Assembly: GCA_033032175.1 (NCBI GenBank)
Contig: CM065304.1
Coordinates: forward strand, 7,502,001 to 7,566,000
Source: Saturnia japonica
Taxonomy: Eukaryota; Arthropoda; Insecta; Lepidoptera; Saturniidae
Reading direction: 5' to 3'
DNA: 64,000 bases
Positions 52,631 to 63,727 of the stretch are shown here, one piece after another (the first letter of the stretch is position 1; each line of letters starts with the position of its first letter). Position numbers and translations under genes: made by a program. The notes below the pieces were generated by a model. It was not told the DNA's origin. It did no database searches and saw only the letters and a list, made by a program, of their open reading frames with translations.

Positions 52631-54717
52631 GTCAGTATTATTATTCTCACTACTCGAGTTTTGAAGATGTAACCAACAGTGCTGTAACTAGGGCTGTGTC
52701 AGTGGTGCCCAGGCATAGGGCATATACTCTGAAGCGGTGCAGAAATGGCCTGGACCACTAAAAATACCTATAAAGGTGCCGTTATAGAAGCTGGCACCAG
52801 GCACATAAAAGGCCAGTTACGGCATTGGTAACCAATATACCTACTTTTGGGACAGACCTTTTGTGTAATATTCTAAACTAATCTTAAGTTATAATGACAT
52901 TATGATGTTATAATAATATCTGTATTTTTATATAGCATTTTGTCCATCTTATAATTCTAATTCTCTTGTTGATTATGATGTAGAACCTCTCTAAATTTAA
53001 ATTTTGCACAATTGTGATTAATGTAGTACATATAAACATAATATAGATCCATAAAACAATTGTTTATTGAAAAAACCAAGTCTTATATTTATAATCGCCT
53101 AAGATTATAGGGGAACAATTTTTATACTTTGTAAATTTCAAAATAAATCTCTTTGCTTTTGATGTATCATTACAAATTAAGTTACATAAATAATGTAATG
53201 GTAATTCATAGTGAATGACATATTTTTCCGGTAGGTAGTCCCATACCTTTCCCCCTCTCGTGGAACACCGATTCCAGTTGAAGTTCCAATTTCGAGGTAT
53301 TTCCAAATACTTAAAAGTTTTTGTTTAATACAACTGAATATTTTTTCTGGCAGCACAATGTGGTTTTACAGTCTAATTTTGTGGGATGTGTGATAGTGGT
53401 TGGCAAATAAATGAAAAAAAATTTTTTCAATTTTTTTATAGGTTTTCTTTTAATTGTATAGATCAATGACCACAGCGAACCTACGGACAAAGTTTTTGTC
53501 ATTGATCCTATTCCCAAAAGGTAGAACTAAGTGATTGGTTGGTATTTCAGTCTTTTTTGCTGGTCGATCAATTAAGGGACCCTGTAAAACATCACTTTTG
53601 AGCTTAATCCACCAAACTTTAATCACATCCATTGATTTCGGCCATAAAAAAGTATTGAAAGTGGAAGATAGATAGATCACTACCGAGCATAACTGGGCTC
53701 CTGACACCTACTAGGGAGTTCTGAAGAGGTCTAAACCCTAATTATCTCCCAGGTAAAGGATATGTTGTATTCTCTGAAATGACTGCAAGTAAGCCTTGAG
53801 CCATTTGGATCCGAAAATGTACTTTTATTTTTATGCTAGATTGTACAATGACCAGACTGTCGAAATGTATGTATGTATGTCTTACTCTTCTTGGGCACAC
53901 TCTGTAGCCTAAGACAGTTTGATGGGTTTTTGTATACAAGGTCTCCTTAAATTCTTATTTGTCTGGGAGTGACAATAGGTATATATAGTAATTAAGCTAT
54001 GATGTATGGGAGACATTAATAAAAATAGCAAAATATAGATTAAATATATATTTTTTAGTCATGTGTGTCTTATTGTCTGTGGATTTGCAAGGTTTTGTTT
54101 ACTCTTTTTAATAATTTATGCTTCAATTATAAGCATGTTGACAATCTGTGTGAACCCGCTACCTCAAGGAGATGCGGAAACCCTAATCACCGCAGGAACA
54201 CAACATTCAAGTATTATAGTTTGCTGCAAAAATCTTTCTGCGGAATAGTCCCTAAGTAGACGAGATATCTACCAAAAATTCTGTGGTGTAGAAACCATCA
54301 AAGCGTTTCAGTATTTGGTTTATATGGGTTATGTTTTGCAACTCAAAGACATCTATTATATGCACCTATTTTGCATGAGGAAGTGCCAGTTTCTCTCAAT
54401 AATTATGTTGTGGACATTCTGCATGTCAGACTCTTGCACTAATTAATATGACATTGCTTGTTAGGTCTTATTACATGCTGTGGTCCTGTAATTTGTCCTC
54501 TAGACTGGGTTATTTTGGCATGATATTTTGTGATCATAACTTGCTGATTTTTTTCTTATTGTTACTTTCTTATAGCACCGTTCCGATATGCTTTTGGAGG
54601 TGTTGGAGTATGCTGCCTTCATGAATGATTAGGGTCCTTAAACTCCCAAGCGTATATGAAACATTTCTACAGGATAATTAATAAGGTGTTTCATAAAAAA
54701 ACTAATTCTTTGTTATA
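52631..54717. other. Intron with no recognised exon
   Basis: Contains short minus-strand frames at 53064-53306 and 53450-53707 ('DVIKVWWIKLKSDVLQGPLI') that I do not recognise, and a diverged copy of the 36.4-kb repeat at about 54160-54270. Confidence 0.45.
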
Positions 54718-54857
54718 GGTTCAGTGTCCTTTTTTGGCCGACAACTTAACCACAGCTTGTTACTGGGGCAGGTGAGAAAGACAATGCACCAGCTCCGTTT
54801 GTCATGAACCTTGGTAACTGGACTATCACCATTAAAACAACAAAAGAAGTTATGATT
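54718..54857 (+). pseudogene. Laminin alpha exon: non-EGF region start
   Basis: Encodes 'GEKDNAPAPFVMNLGNWTIT' and 'IKTTKEVMI' before the donor 'gtaagtatt'. The 5' half ('gtgtcctttttt...ggggcag') is out of frame with this. The acceptor is taken as 'gttatag' near 54718, which is uncertain. Confidence 0.6.
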
Positions 54858-55856
54858 GTAAGTATTATTATGGCATCAAAGTTTTTTAATTGGATATAAC
54901 AATTACCTTCATTAAGACTTCCTTCATATTGTTTATGATTTTTGGTGTGTAACAGGTGTCTATTAGTTACTCTCCTATAGTTGGATACTACAGTTTCCTT
55001 CATTAAGACCTCCTGCATATTGATTATGATTTTTGATGTGTAAGGGGTGTCGAATTACATCTCTAGAACTGAGCCGTCCAAACCAACCTCACCTGCATGA
55101 CCTGCATGCACCTGATTCACGAATGAAGAAATGGAAATAGCGAAATGGAAGGTTAGGATTTGCCCCACTGGGTCACGATCGCCATGCATGTAGTGAAAAG
55201 TCCGTCATAGTGCCTTGATTTTGCATTTCGCATTTTGAGATCAGCCTCTGCATTTCCAGTTAAATTATAAAGGCCGCCAGGATAGCGGCGACCGTCGATG
55301 GATTACGATCTCTCGGTAGCCGCCGTTGTGTTAGGATTGTACTGTGCTTACCATCAGGGACAGTACCATAAAATTGTTCTACTATTTTAAAAAAAATGTG
55401 AAAACTAGTTACAGGATTTTTTAGACCATGACATAGATGATGGAAAGGCTAATTGACTAACCTGTACAGGTTGTATACATGCATGTTAATTAATTAGCAT
55501 TTTCACAGTCGATATTATGAGTATTCAGTAGTATGAGTTCAATAGTAGTGAAATAATGAAAAATATTAAAAAAAAAAACATGGACTGATCAAAGTTATTT
55601 TTTTTACTGAGTTCTGTGTTATGTGGTGTGTCTTCCTAGCTAAAATTTACCTATTTAACTAAACTTAATAAAACTGCACCAACTAAAGACTGAATTATCC
55701 TAGATACCAAATGGTTTATAAATCTCAAAATTCTGATAATTCTACCATTAACCAAATCTGATAATTGTAATATTGTTGGATAAAAGTATGCTACCGTCCA
55801 CCTGTTTTTACACACTGATATTATATACAATTTTGTGACATTGTGTTCCCTTTTAG
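54858..55856. other. Intron
   Basis: Two 'ccttcattaaga...tattgtttatgattttt' units at about 54905 and 54998 form a short direct repeat. No exon seen. Confidence 0.5.
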
Positions 55857-56028
55857 GACTATTTTGTGCTGATCCCCAAGGCTTACAATGAAGCGACAAT
55901 ATTGACAAAGCTGGTTGATAAACCGTATGTGGTTGGTGATGAGAAGCTTTGCAGACAGTTTGCATATCCCTTCAGCGGATGTCAGTTGGCTTGTTACCAC
56001 AATGACCAGGATCATAGATGACGCTGAG
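55857..56028 (+). pseudogene. Laminin alpha exon: 'DYFVLIP' region
   Basis: Acceptor 'cccttttag', donor 'gtaacatg'. It encodes 'DYFVLIPKAYNEATILTKLV' and 'DKPYVVGDEKLCRQFAYP', a phrase typical of the laminin alpha non-EGF region. Just after FAYP the frame is shifted. The other frame stays open to the exon end ('SADVSWLVTTMTRIIDDAE'). Confidence 0.85.
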
Positions 56029-56268
56029 GTAACATGATTATATATTTGTTTTTAACACGCTTTTATTAGCTTCACCTGTATGTATGTATATATGTATGTA
56101 ACCGACCCCTTTGAGCTCGATTTTGTCCTACTTTTAATGATCAGATTTAATTCAAACTTTGCGACACTTGTCGAACAAGTCGTATGACAATGCAATAATC
56201 CGATCAAAGCATCCGATTATCCTAATTAGATTCGCCAGGATTAATTAATTTCTTTCCGCTTTCTTTGC
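56029..56268. other. Intron
   Basis: Contains 'atgtatgtatatatgtatgt' and the probable 5' side of the Helitron scrap. Confidence 0.5.
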
Positions 56269-56500
56269 ATGCGAGTAAGAGAGATAGAGCTAGTGCGCGA
56301 ACTACGCATGGGTGTAGTTCCACACTTACTCTTTCGGGCATGCAAGGTTGTACAGTTGATCATGCAGTCATTTATTTGGGTCCGCGATTGTTTGCTGCTG
56401 GACAAGCTGTATGTGGCACTTAGTCGTGGAAGATCCTTCGACGGTATACGAATTGAAGAACATTGATTTGCTCAAAATTAACAGGAAGAACTCCATTTGT
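56269..56500 (+). mobile_element. Helitron helicase scrap
   Basis: Encodes 'GCTVDHAVIYLGPRLFAAGQ' in one frame, then 'YVALSRGRSFDGIRIEEH' in another. These are the last helicase motifs (PIF1-like) of Helitron Rep/Hel proteins. One frameshift separates them. Only the C-terminal end of the protein is present. Confidence 0.8.
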
Positions 56501-56886
56501 ATTACAGTGAAGCATTTTGAATGAAATGATTCGATTACGAGTATTAAACCATAAAATCTACAATCAGTCACAGAGTGAAAATTCACACTCAATCCTCATT
56601 CTCAGTGCCGCCAACAAATTCGCTCCTATGATTATAATATTATGTAAAGTGATTACGGATTGAAAATTCCATACTCAAGCATTAATGTGACTGACTGTAT
56701 ATGGTAAATAAGGTTGCACCTCTATGTGTCTCGCTGTTTATATTGGCATCATAGAAATCTTTGAATATGTGTTCTTAACCAAGATAGCAATCGGAACACA
56801 ATTTGTACATATTAAGGGCGGTTGATAGTTAGCAAACCGAACTAAATAATTTATAGTTTAAAAAATTTATACTAAAAAATTAAAAA
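56501..56886. other. Intron
   Basis: Possible Helitron 3' end, not defined. No gene. Confidence 0.4.
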
Positions 56887-57269
56887 TAAATAATAGTTTA
56901 AAAAAACTAAAAAAACACGCTTTCATAAAAAATCCCAACTTAAAAAACAGAAAATAAAATTTAATAAATTTGATTAAGTACAGTGTAAAAAAAAATTAAT
57001 GTGCATTATTGTAAAAAATAGTGTGGGGTGCATAGTGTCAATAATTATAAACATTTTCCATTGACAGATAATGAGTAGAAGAATCATCACTTCGATAATA
57101 TAATATCTTAAAAAGCGCTTTGAATACACCCCGCGCTTTTTTTACAATAATGCACATTCATTTTTTTTTTTACACTATACTTAATCAAATTTATTAAATT
57201 TTATTTTCTGTTTTTTAGTTGGATTTTTTATGAAAGCGTGTTTTTTTAGTTTTTTTTAACTATTATTTA
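56887..57269. repeat. Fold-back element (long inverted repeats)
   Basis: Left arm 56887-57033 begins 'taaataatagtttaaaaaa'. The right arm, 57122-57269, is its near-complete reverse complement, sharing 'acacgctttcataaaaaatc', 'ttaataaatttgattaagta' and 'aatgtgcattattgtaaaaa'. The loop is about 90 bp. It probably is a MITE or fold-back transposon. The arms could form a long hairpin RNA if transcribed. Confidence 0.85.
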
Positions 57270-57772
57270 TTATATTTGTTCTTACCTACGTAATACTTAA
57301 ACATATTAGACAATATTATACTATTGTAAAGTATATATTGAAGACGCTAGTTCTTTTTTATTATTGTAAGTATGTAATTATTATTTTTTAAGTACCTACC
57401 TACTATGTGCAAAGCAGCATTGGAAAAGGACGGTAAAGATGGGACTCACCCTGGGCTGCGCTCGCTGTTTGTCTCGCTTTTCCTCCACTGGTACACAACA
57501 CCAAGTTCTCCAAACACTTTAAAGGAACACACAATGTATTTTTCATTTATATAAATGAATGACTTATGTCGGTCGGTACGCTCGTTGACTCGCGCAATGC
57601 TCGCAAACGAAGTGACTATAGAATGACATACATACCACAGGGATGGTGGGGGTAAGGACAAATAGAGAAAGGCAAGTTTAATATAATCATGTTCATAGGA
57701 CAGGATGCCGCTTTGCACAATTCTTTCCTAAACATATATTACTTACAAATTACTGTAATGCACTGTTCACAG
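57270..57772. other. Intron
   Basis: No exon or known repeat seen. The 57446-57718 minus frame has no recognisable domain. Confidence 0.45.
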
Positions 57773-58093
57773 CAATCTGGCGGAATAGATACGCGGAACC
57801 GAACACGATACCGTTATTGAGCAATGAAGAACACTTAATAACAATACAACCTGAATATCGAATCGCCTGGGAAATACATACTGTTTGATAGAATACGTTA
57901 CACCGGTCGACAGAAGCGGACATTAGTATCAAAACGGACAATTCAACGTACACGTTCACGCCTCGCATCAGACAACGGTTGTGAATAAAAATGATTGTCC
58001 GTACACTGAGCCTTGTCGGCAAGTGGTAGTCGATGACCTCTCCAAAATCCAGTTCGTGACGGTTAACGATGTCCACAACAATGTGTTTTTGCT
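57773..58093 (+). pseudogene. Laminin alpha exon: non-EGF region
   Basis: Acceptor 'actgttcacag', donor 'ctggtgagttg'. The second half reads 'QFNVHVHASHQTTVVNKNDC', then 'PYTEPCRQVVVDDLSKIQFV' and 'VNDVHNNVFLL', fitting the cysteine-poor laminin alpha region. The first half fits in another frame ('NEEHLITIQPEYRIAWEIHT'), with stops in between, so at least one frameshift exists near 57890. Confidence 0.7.
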
Positions 58094-58986
58094 GGTGAGT
58101 TGTCCTGACATAACTAATTTTGTTTTTATAGTCACAACAATTTATTGAAGTGAAAACTTCTTTAGTCTTGTCTTGGAATATGCTATAGAAAAAGTGGCGA
58201 TTGATAGACTGACGGACTGACTGAGTGTTTAATGATTTATCTAAAAGCAAGATGATGTATATGTACATATTGTAACGTTTTTTGTTAATGCTATTATAAA
58301 TTTCACCCCTCATAATATTTTGGGTTTTTTATATGTAAATTGATATCTTGTGGAGTAAACACCTAACACCTCAAATGGAAAATCTATTTTTCATTTTACT
58401 AGTACTGTTTATTGCGGCATCCGTTAGCTGTGACTGAAGATTTCGCTGTCAAAGAGCACATAAAAATAAGAAATGAGCAGCATCTAACGCGGCAATGGAT
58501 TTCATAGTAGAAAAATTAAGAGGTAGAAAGAAGTTTTATAAAAATAAATTGTTTTTATGGTGAACCTGACAACACTTATCTGTATCAAGAGTTACAGTTG
58601 CCGTTCCCGAATCTGATTGGCATTTGGATTATCCGACTCCTCGGTCGTACTGCTTACGTCACAACGGATACATTGTTACTTATCATCATGTGAGGTTCTG
58701 TTCATAAAGCTAACATGGTTAAAGTTTATATGGAGAAGGAGTGCAGAAAGCTAAAGTTTATCTATAATATCTGATACTAATATATTAAATAAAATTAATT
58801 AATACTCCGAATCCTAACCGGATCAGTGCCATTGAATTTAGACCCCCAAAATATTGATATTGTCACTCAACGAAAAGTGACAGCAAGTGATTTAGATAAT
58901 ATTAATTGTTTATGAATACTGTAAATGTCAAACAGAAAATAGTCTATGATCAAAAAGTAATAATAAGTAATGTGTTTATTTCGCAG
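58094..58986. other. Intron with a copy of the hAT-flank repeat
   Basis: 58700-58965 matches the right flank of the hAT composite. Nothing else recognised. Confidence 0.6.
58700..58965 (+). repeat. Partial copy of the hAT-composite right flank
   Basis: Shares 'taaagtttatctataatatc', 'cccaaaatattgatattgtc' and 'cagaaaatagtctatgatc' with 15640-15890 and 45740-45985. No hAT is present. Confidence 0.85.
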
Positions 58987-59147
58987 AGAGCGTTATAGAT
59001 GCGACGTTCACCATCGATGGGATACAACAAGAAACAACATTACCGATACAGCATTGCCCTTTCAGCTCTGGATGCAGATCTCTGCTTAGACGAGTCGATA
59101 CCATTACTGTGTTCCCTATCAATGAAAACTTCATTATTACTTTAAAG
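58987..59147 (+). pseudogene. Laminin alpha exon: 'CPFSSGCR' region
   Basis: Acceptor 'tttatttcgcag', donor 'gtaacg'. The 161-bp exon is open: 'SVIDATFTIDGIQQETTLPI', 'QHCPFSSGCRSLLRRVDTIT' and 'VFPINENFIITLK'. 'IDATFT.DG...ET.LPI..CPFSSGCR' is a strong laminin alpha phrase. Confidence 0.9.
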
Positions 59148-60054
59148 GTAACGAAGACATCTTTTGCTCTTTGTCTAGTTACGAACCTTAGGTTCTAATT
59201 TAGTACAACCAGCTTAAAACAGATGGCCTGCAAGTCGTTACATTTTCAAGACAACGACAATGAAGTCACGGGCCTTGTACAGGGTTTTTTATGGACGCTC
59301 CTTTACCTCAAGGAGTTCTGGAAGCCTCACTCACCGCACGAATACAACACTAGGTTATTTTTGTGCGATCTACTGTAGGGTGGAGATATTATTCCACCAG
59401 TCGGATTGTCCCAAGTAGAGAGAAACCTACAAATAATTTTTTCTGTGCCCTACCTCTCTTTTTTCCTTAAGCCACTGTATCTTTGATGATTTTCGAGGTA
59501 TGGGTTTTTATCCCATTATATTTTTAAATTTCGGAAATAACCCCAAAGAGAATTTACTCAATACGACATTTTTATCTAGAAGTGCTTGGCAACAGATTCA
59601 GAATTTGAGAATTGGTTAAGTGGGCATCAGATAACGTGTTTCCACCAGGCGAGTTTTTCAACATGATCAAAAGTATATCATGACTTAAACCGCCGTCTCT
59701 GTCAAATTTCATCCAAGTCGTTTGAGTAACAAACAAACAAACTAACTTTGGAAATTATAGTCTTAGCAAGGATTGTACTGTTTGTTCATTAACAACCGTT
59801 TTCAATAATATATCTGAGCTTACTAACCCTTATTAGTACATATTTGTATTAAGTACTATCTTTAACATAAAACAGATATTGCTTCACTCTTTTCTATCCA
59901 AGCTATATGATATGGATATATATTATGTAGATACGAAAAACTATCCATTGATAGGTTATTGAAATCGGCCGTTAATGTAATAAAGATTATCAGAATTAGT
60001 TGTTCCAATGATGATATAATATAGAACATATGGACTAACGGTGTATATTTTCAG
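59148..60054. other. Intron with repeat pieces
   Basis: 59285-59430 is a diverged copy of the 36.4-kb repeat. 59650-59760 ('aatttcatccaagtcgtttg', then 'aacaaacaaacaaac') is a LINE tail. No exon. Confidence 0.6.
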
Positions 60055-60143
60055 GGTAACGCGAGCAAGGGTCTGTGGTTGGATTACGTACTCGTTATTG
60101 CATCACCGGACTACGTGGATTCAGCATTGACGGAGGCTAATTT
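60055..60143 (+). pseudogene. Laminin alpha exon: 'KGLWLDYVLV' region
   Basis: Acceptor 'gtatattttcag'. It encodes 'GNASKGLWLDYVLVIASPDY' and 'VDSALTEAN'. If translation ran on it would stop at TAA (60145), but 'ttt|gtaaac' offers a donor at 60143/60144. The splice phase does not match the next detected exon at 61961, so an exon is missing between them. Confidence 0.82.
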
Positions 60144-60602
60144 GTAAACATGAGTTTATTGAGAAATGCGCTTTAAGCTAATACTATATGAATTCGAGCG
60201 AAACAGGTAAAACTTGCAATAGTAATTGTTAAAAATGATGAACTTTTATGTCCGTAGTATATGTCAGAGCCACGCCAGTGTTTTCGCGAAAAAGATTAAT
60301 TTTAACCAAAACAAGTACAACGGAAACTACAGAACGGAATCGCTGAACCGATATACTAAACGGTAATCCCCACTATTTCCAAATCAACAACTTTTATATC
60401 TGAAACCTACATGTCAACTATATACTCTGTTTATAACAATTATGTGTAATCTATACAAAGCAATTCCTCAAATATATCTTTAAACTGTAAATAAACATTT
60501 ACTTTACAATACATAGCTCGAAAACAGTTATTTAATGCTAATTACGATTAACAAACATTATTCCTATAGTCCGCTAAAAGCAGGATTTAAATTAAGTATA
60601 AA
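60144..60602. other. Intron
   Basis: Nothing recognised. Confidence 0.5.
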
Positions 60603-60830
60603 TATATACCATCACGCCTGTATTCCCCGAAGGGTTAGGCAGAGGTGTTCTAATGTACACCCACAGTTCTTAAAGTATGTTTTTAGGTCCCATGTAATAG
60701 GGGGCGAACCTATTGACATTAATCGGGCACGAAACCAAACTCCGAGCTGCTACTGAGAATTTCATAGGTAAAACCCAATAACACTTTACTCGACCTGGGA
60801 TTCGAACCCAGGACCTCGCTCATAGATATA
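60603..60830 (-). repeat. tRNA-derived SINE (family 1), near full length
   Basis: On the minus strand the B-box-like 'ggttcgaatcccaggtcg' is at about 60796-60813. The tail 'cccttcggggaatacaggc' lies near 60617-60640. Confidence 0.82.
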
Positions 60831-60885
60831 ATAAAATGAATGCATAGAATAATTAAGTTTGCTTCAGAATATTGCTATTATAAAA

Positions 60886-60985
60886 CATACCATCACGCCT
60901 GTATTCCCGAATGGTTAGGGAGAGGTGTACTAATGTACACCTACAGTTCGCCGAGTAGGTTTTTAGGGCTCATTGTCCATACAAA
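60886..60985 (-). repeat. SINE (family 1) tail
   Basis: 'accatcacgcctgtattccc' and 'ctaatgtacacctacagttc' match the copy 280 bp to the left. The head is missing. Confidence 0.8.
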
Positions 60986-61794
60986 ATTGTATAAATCTCT
61001 AATATATTTTACGATGTATTCTTATGTAATTAAAACATTATTCATTTTACTATTTCTCAATATTAATTTACATTAATATAACTGTTCACCGGAAGTAGCA
61101 TCGGGCGCGCTCACCGTCGTTTTTAAAAGAACGATGTAAATACTAATCAAATATCAGTCTCAAAAAATCATAAAGTCTAAATAATATTTGACAATAATGT
61201 AATACGAAATATGAAATTAATACATCGATTACCTATCATTATTTGAAGTAATCAATTGTAACAATAGATGGCGCTTCAACAGGCGCGCCCACATAACATA
61301 GGTACACGTAGACCAATATAAAGATGAAATAATCCTCATAAAAAAGATGATAGTTTTATACAAAGTATAAAAAATTGCCTAAAAGCATATTGTAAGCGAA
61401 GTGGGCCACAGCTACGATAAAATATTAATAGAGACGATCGATTGTTTTTGTGTTTGTAAAAAAATTGATATTGTTACATCCGTGGCTATTATAATGCCGT
61501 TTAAATGTAAAATACATGCGATAACAATGAGGAGGTCGAAACTTCGATTGTTGTTTTGATATTGACTCTCGACAGATGGATAACGTTTAAAATAAAGGAG
61601 GGAAGAAGTTTCGAGGCGTGCTATATTTAGAACATGTTTGTTTGTTTACAATGCCCGGAAAAATAAGGTTTCAATGTTGTGCGTGTCTCACGCTTTACAG
61701 CTCTGTTGAGAAAAATTCTATACATTTCCAGATATTTCTTTAGTATTTTTTAAATTGTATTATTTTTATTTTTCATAAGTTTAGCGTTTGTTCA
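60986..61794. other. Intron
   Basis: AT-rich with scattered GC patches. No exon or repeat recognised. Confidence 0.5.
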
Positions 61795-61925
61795 CAATTT
61801 CACCTGATCGTAAGTGACGATGTGGGCCAAAACGGAAGCACGCTAAGCCTGGTGGAAGACTGGCTCTATTGGTGTTAGGCGACAGATTTTCAACTTGAGA
61901 TTGGTAGCTCGCCGAAATCTCAGGC
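61795..61925 (-). repeat. SINE (family 2) fragment
   Basis: 'cgtaagtgacgatgtgggcc' and 'gcacgctaagcctggtggaa' match 34.72 kb. The tRNA-like head is absent. Confidence 0.8.
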
Positions 61926-61960
61926 TCATTCATAACAATATTTTACTTATTAAATTACAG

Positions 61961-62184
61961 GTTTTTGCCGCGACGCCATGTTCTCTATAACGGCTGAGTA
62001 CACAACAGTAGCTTTCGTGCTTGCCTCTGTGATTTCAACGGGTTCGACAGAGCTCGATTGCGTAAATATGCGGTGGTCAGTGTCCGTGCAAGCCGAATGT
62101 TATCGTTCGTACTTGCAGCGCTCGTCGGCTTTCCTAACTGCCGACCCTGCCACTGTCCGTCGACGGCGATATGCGATGACAACG
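61961..62184 (+). pseudogene. Laminin alpha exon: laminin-EGF repeats, multiply frameshifted
   Basis: Acceptor 'attaaattacag', donor 'gtatgtatt'. It opens 'FCRDAMFSITAEY'. Pieces of laminin-EGF then appear in three frames: 'CLCDFNG', 'STELDCV', 'GGQCPCKPNVI' and 'GFPNCRPCHCPSTAICDDN'. At least three indels are needed to explain this. Confidence 0.85.
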
Positions 62185-63562
62185 GTATGTATTGTTCTAT
62201 CACTTCTATTTCACATATCTTATAGACGGTCTAGCGGAGTTCCGCTGAGGCACCTATTTATTACACACTAATTAGATTCGTCTCGTAATTTTTGAGAACG
62301 CTTTGGTTGGTCCACGAGATATGCGATTTTGTCGCTCTAATTCGGGCTTCACATATCTGAACGGTCCAATGTTTTTTTTTTAAATATCTCTCCAATAGGT
62401 AATAGTATCTTATACGATTTTACAACCAATACCGATTAGTGACATCACTATTTTAAAAACACAATAAACGAGAGCAATACATTATATGCCGCTTTACTCT
62501 GAGGGTATAAAAAACGCATTCTATCTTTTTACATGAACCTACGTTTTTATATTATATACTTTTTGTGGTTTATATTAAATCCCGCCGTCAAACCGAGTTC
62601 CAACTCGGAGTAACGACAGTCGATAAGTCTATTACATTTTAAACTCAAAACTTTGGTGTGTGAGTGAACCTGTGAATGTTGTAGGCACGTAATCATCTTA
62701 CGGTATTTTTACTTAGTAAATAAACAGGAAATATTCTGTAAGCAGAACATTAAATACATTATTATATTACAAAAGGAAAAGCGTGCGAGCGTTACAAAAC
62801 TTTAACTTTTTAACTTCCATAAGGTTACCGAGTAAAATGTAACCTTTATTCCAATGACAGTAATAGAATTTGTTAATTATGTCAGCGCGTCGCCTCATCA
62901 CCATTTTATTATGTTTCAATTCATATTTAACTGTGATCATAAATAATCGATCTAGAAGTCACGAGTGTACACTCAGATATTATAGACTCTTATCAGATGA
63001 AGTCACTTTGAAATAATTAAATATAGGTAGGTACATTATTTTAACCATTGCATGTTTTTATTGAAAGAAATAGTGATGTACTTTCTCAACTTCAAAGCGA
63101 TAACAAGAAATCGCTAAATAGCGACTTCAAAATGTTTCTTTTTTTCAAATACTGCTATTATTTTAGTGATCACTCGTTGTGAATCAGTAACGTACGAAAT
63201 TTTAGTAATCTATATAAATAAAATTATCTAGTAAAGGTTTTTGACATGTTGTGTGCGTATTTATGTGAAACATACTGGATAGATTTTTTTTTCTTAATTT
63301 TTTAATTCTTAGATAATTGACAATTTCCAAAAAAAAATGCGATATCTTTTAAACAATAGTTATGTAGTAAACGCGTGCGGAGACGCGGACACAGCTAGTC
63401 TGAAACATTATTAAGTAGGAGGCGATTTCTTTCATTTGAGTTGTACATACTCGCTGTTATAATATGTATAAGACAAACGTTATATACTGATAATACAATT
63501 CGCTGCCATATATTATTCGGTTGTGATGTTATATAAATACTTTTATTTTTGTCTGTGTAAAG
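62185..63562. other. Intron
   Basis: Ends with an inverted RTE-tail scrap at about 63340-63400 ('gagacgcggacacagctagt'). No exon recognised. Confidence 0.5.
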
Positions 63563-63727
63563 ATGTCGACCGAACGTGATCGGTCGTGTCTGCGATGATT
63601 GCGTCCCGGGGCATGACGCGCGTTCCCGGACAGCGTCCAGTACACTTGTGAGCGAGATGGAACCACAGATGACGTGTGTGATCAGTACACTGCGCAGTGC
63701 TATCGTAAGAAGCACGTCAGAGGCCAG
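63563..63727 (+). pseudogene. Laminin alpha exon: laminin-EGF repeat
   Basis: Acceptor 'ctgtgtaaag', donor 'gtataaat'. 'CRPNVIGRVCDDCVPGHDA' is in one frame and 'FPDSVQYTCERDGTTDDVCD' then 'QYTAQCYRKKHVRGQ' in another. The first is a classic laminin-EGF phrase. In CYRKKH an arginine stands where cysteine is expected. Confidence 0.87.

Larger units (their letters stand above)
52473..63727 (+). pseudogene. LanA-like: Laminin subunit alpha gene copy, decayed (overall span)
   Basis: At least eight colinear exons of a laminin alpha chain are spread over 11 kb, each with usable splice sites, introns retained. They cover a laminin-EGF repeat, the long non-EGF region and further laminin-EGF repeats. 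Laminin alpha is a secreted basement-membrane subunit. Introns prove this is a DNA-level copy and not a retrocopy. Frameshifts or stops occur in most exons. At least one exon expected between 60143 and 61961 is not found, because the splice phases do not match. The gene's 5' part is absent and the 3' part runs past the window. Insect LanA rather than wing blister is favoured by 'CPFSSGCR' and 'DYFVL', from memory. Confidence 0.85.

Noticed and set aside
53450..53707. Minus-strand 85-codon frame as a laminin-independent gene
   Set aside because: It looks protein-like in places but lacks a recognisable domain, start context or splice sites, and lies in an intron full of repeats.
57750..58313. 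187-codon minus-strand frame
   Set aside because: It is antisense to the laminin-like exon at 57773-58093 and has no domain.
60790..60815. Possible tRNA gene (B-box-like sequence)
   Set aside because: It is the tRNA-derived head of a SINE; no cloverleaf can be completed and similar heads occur in other SINE copies.
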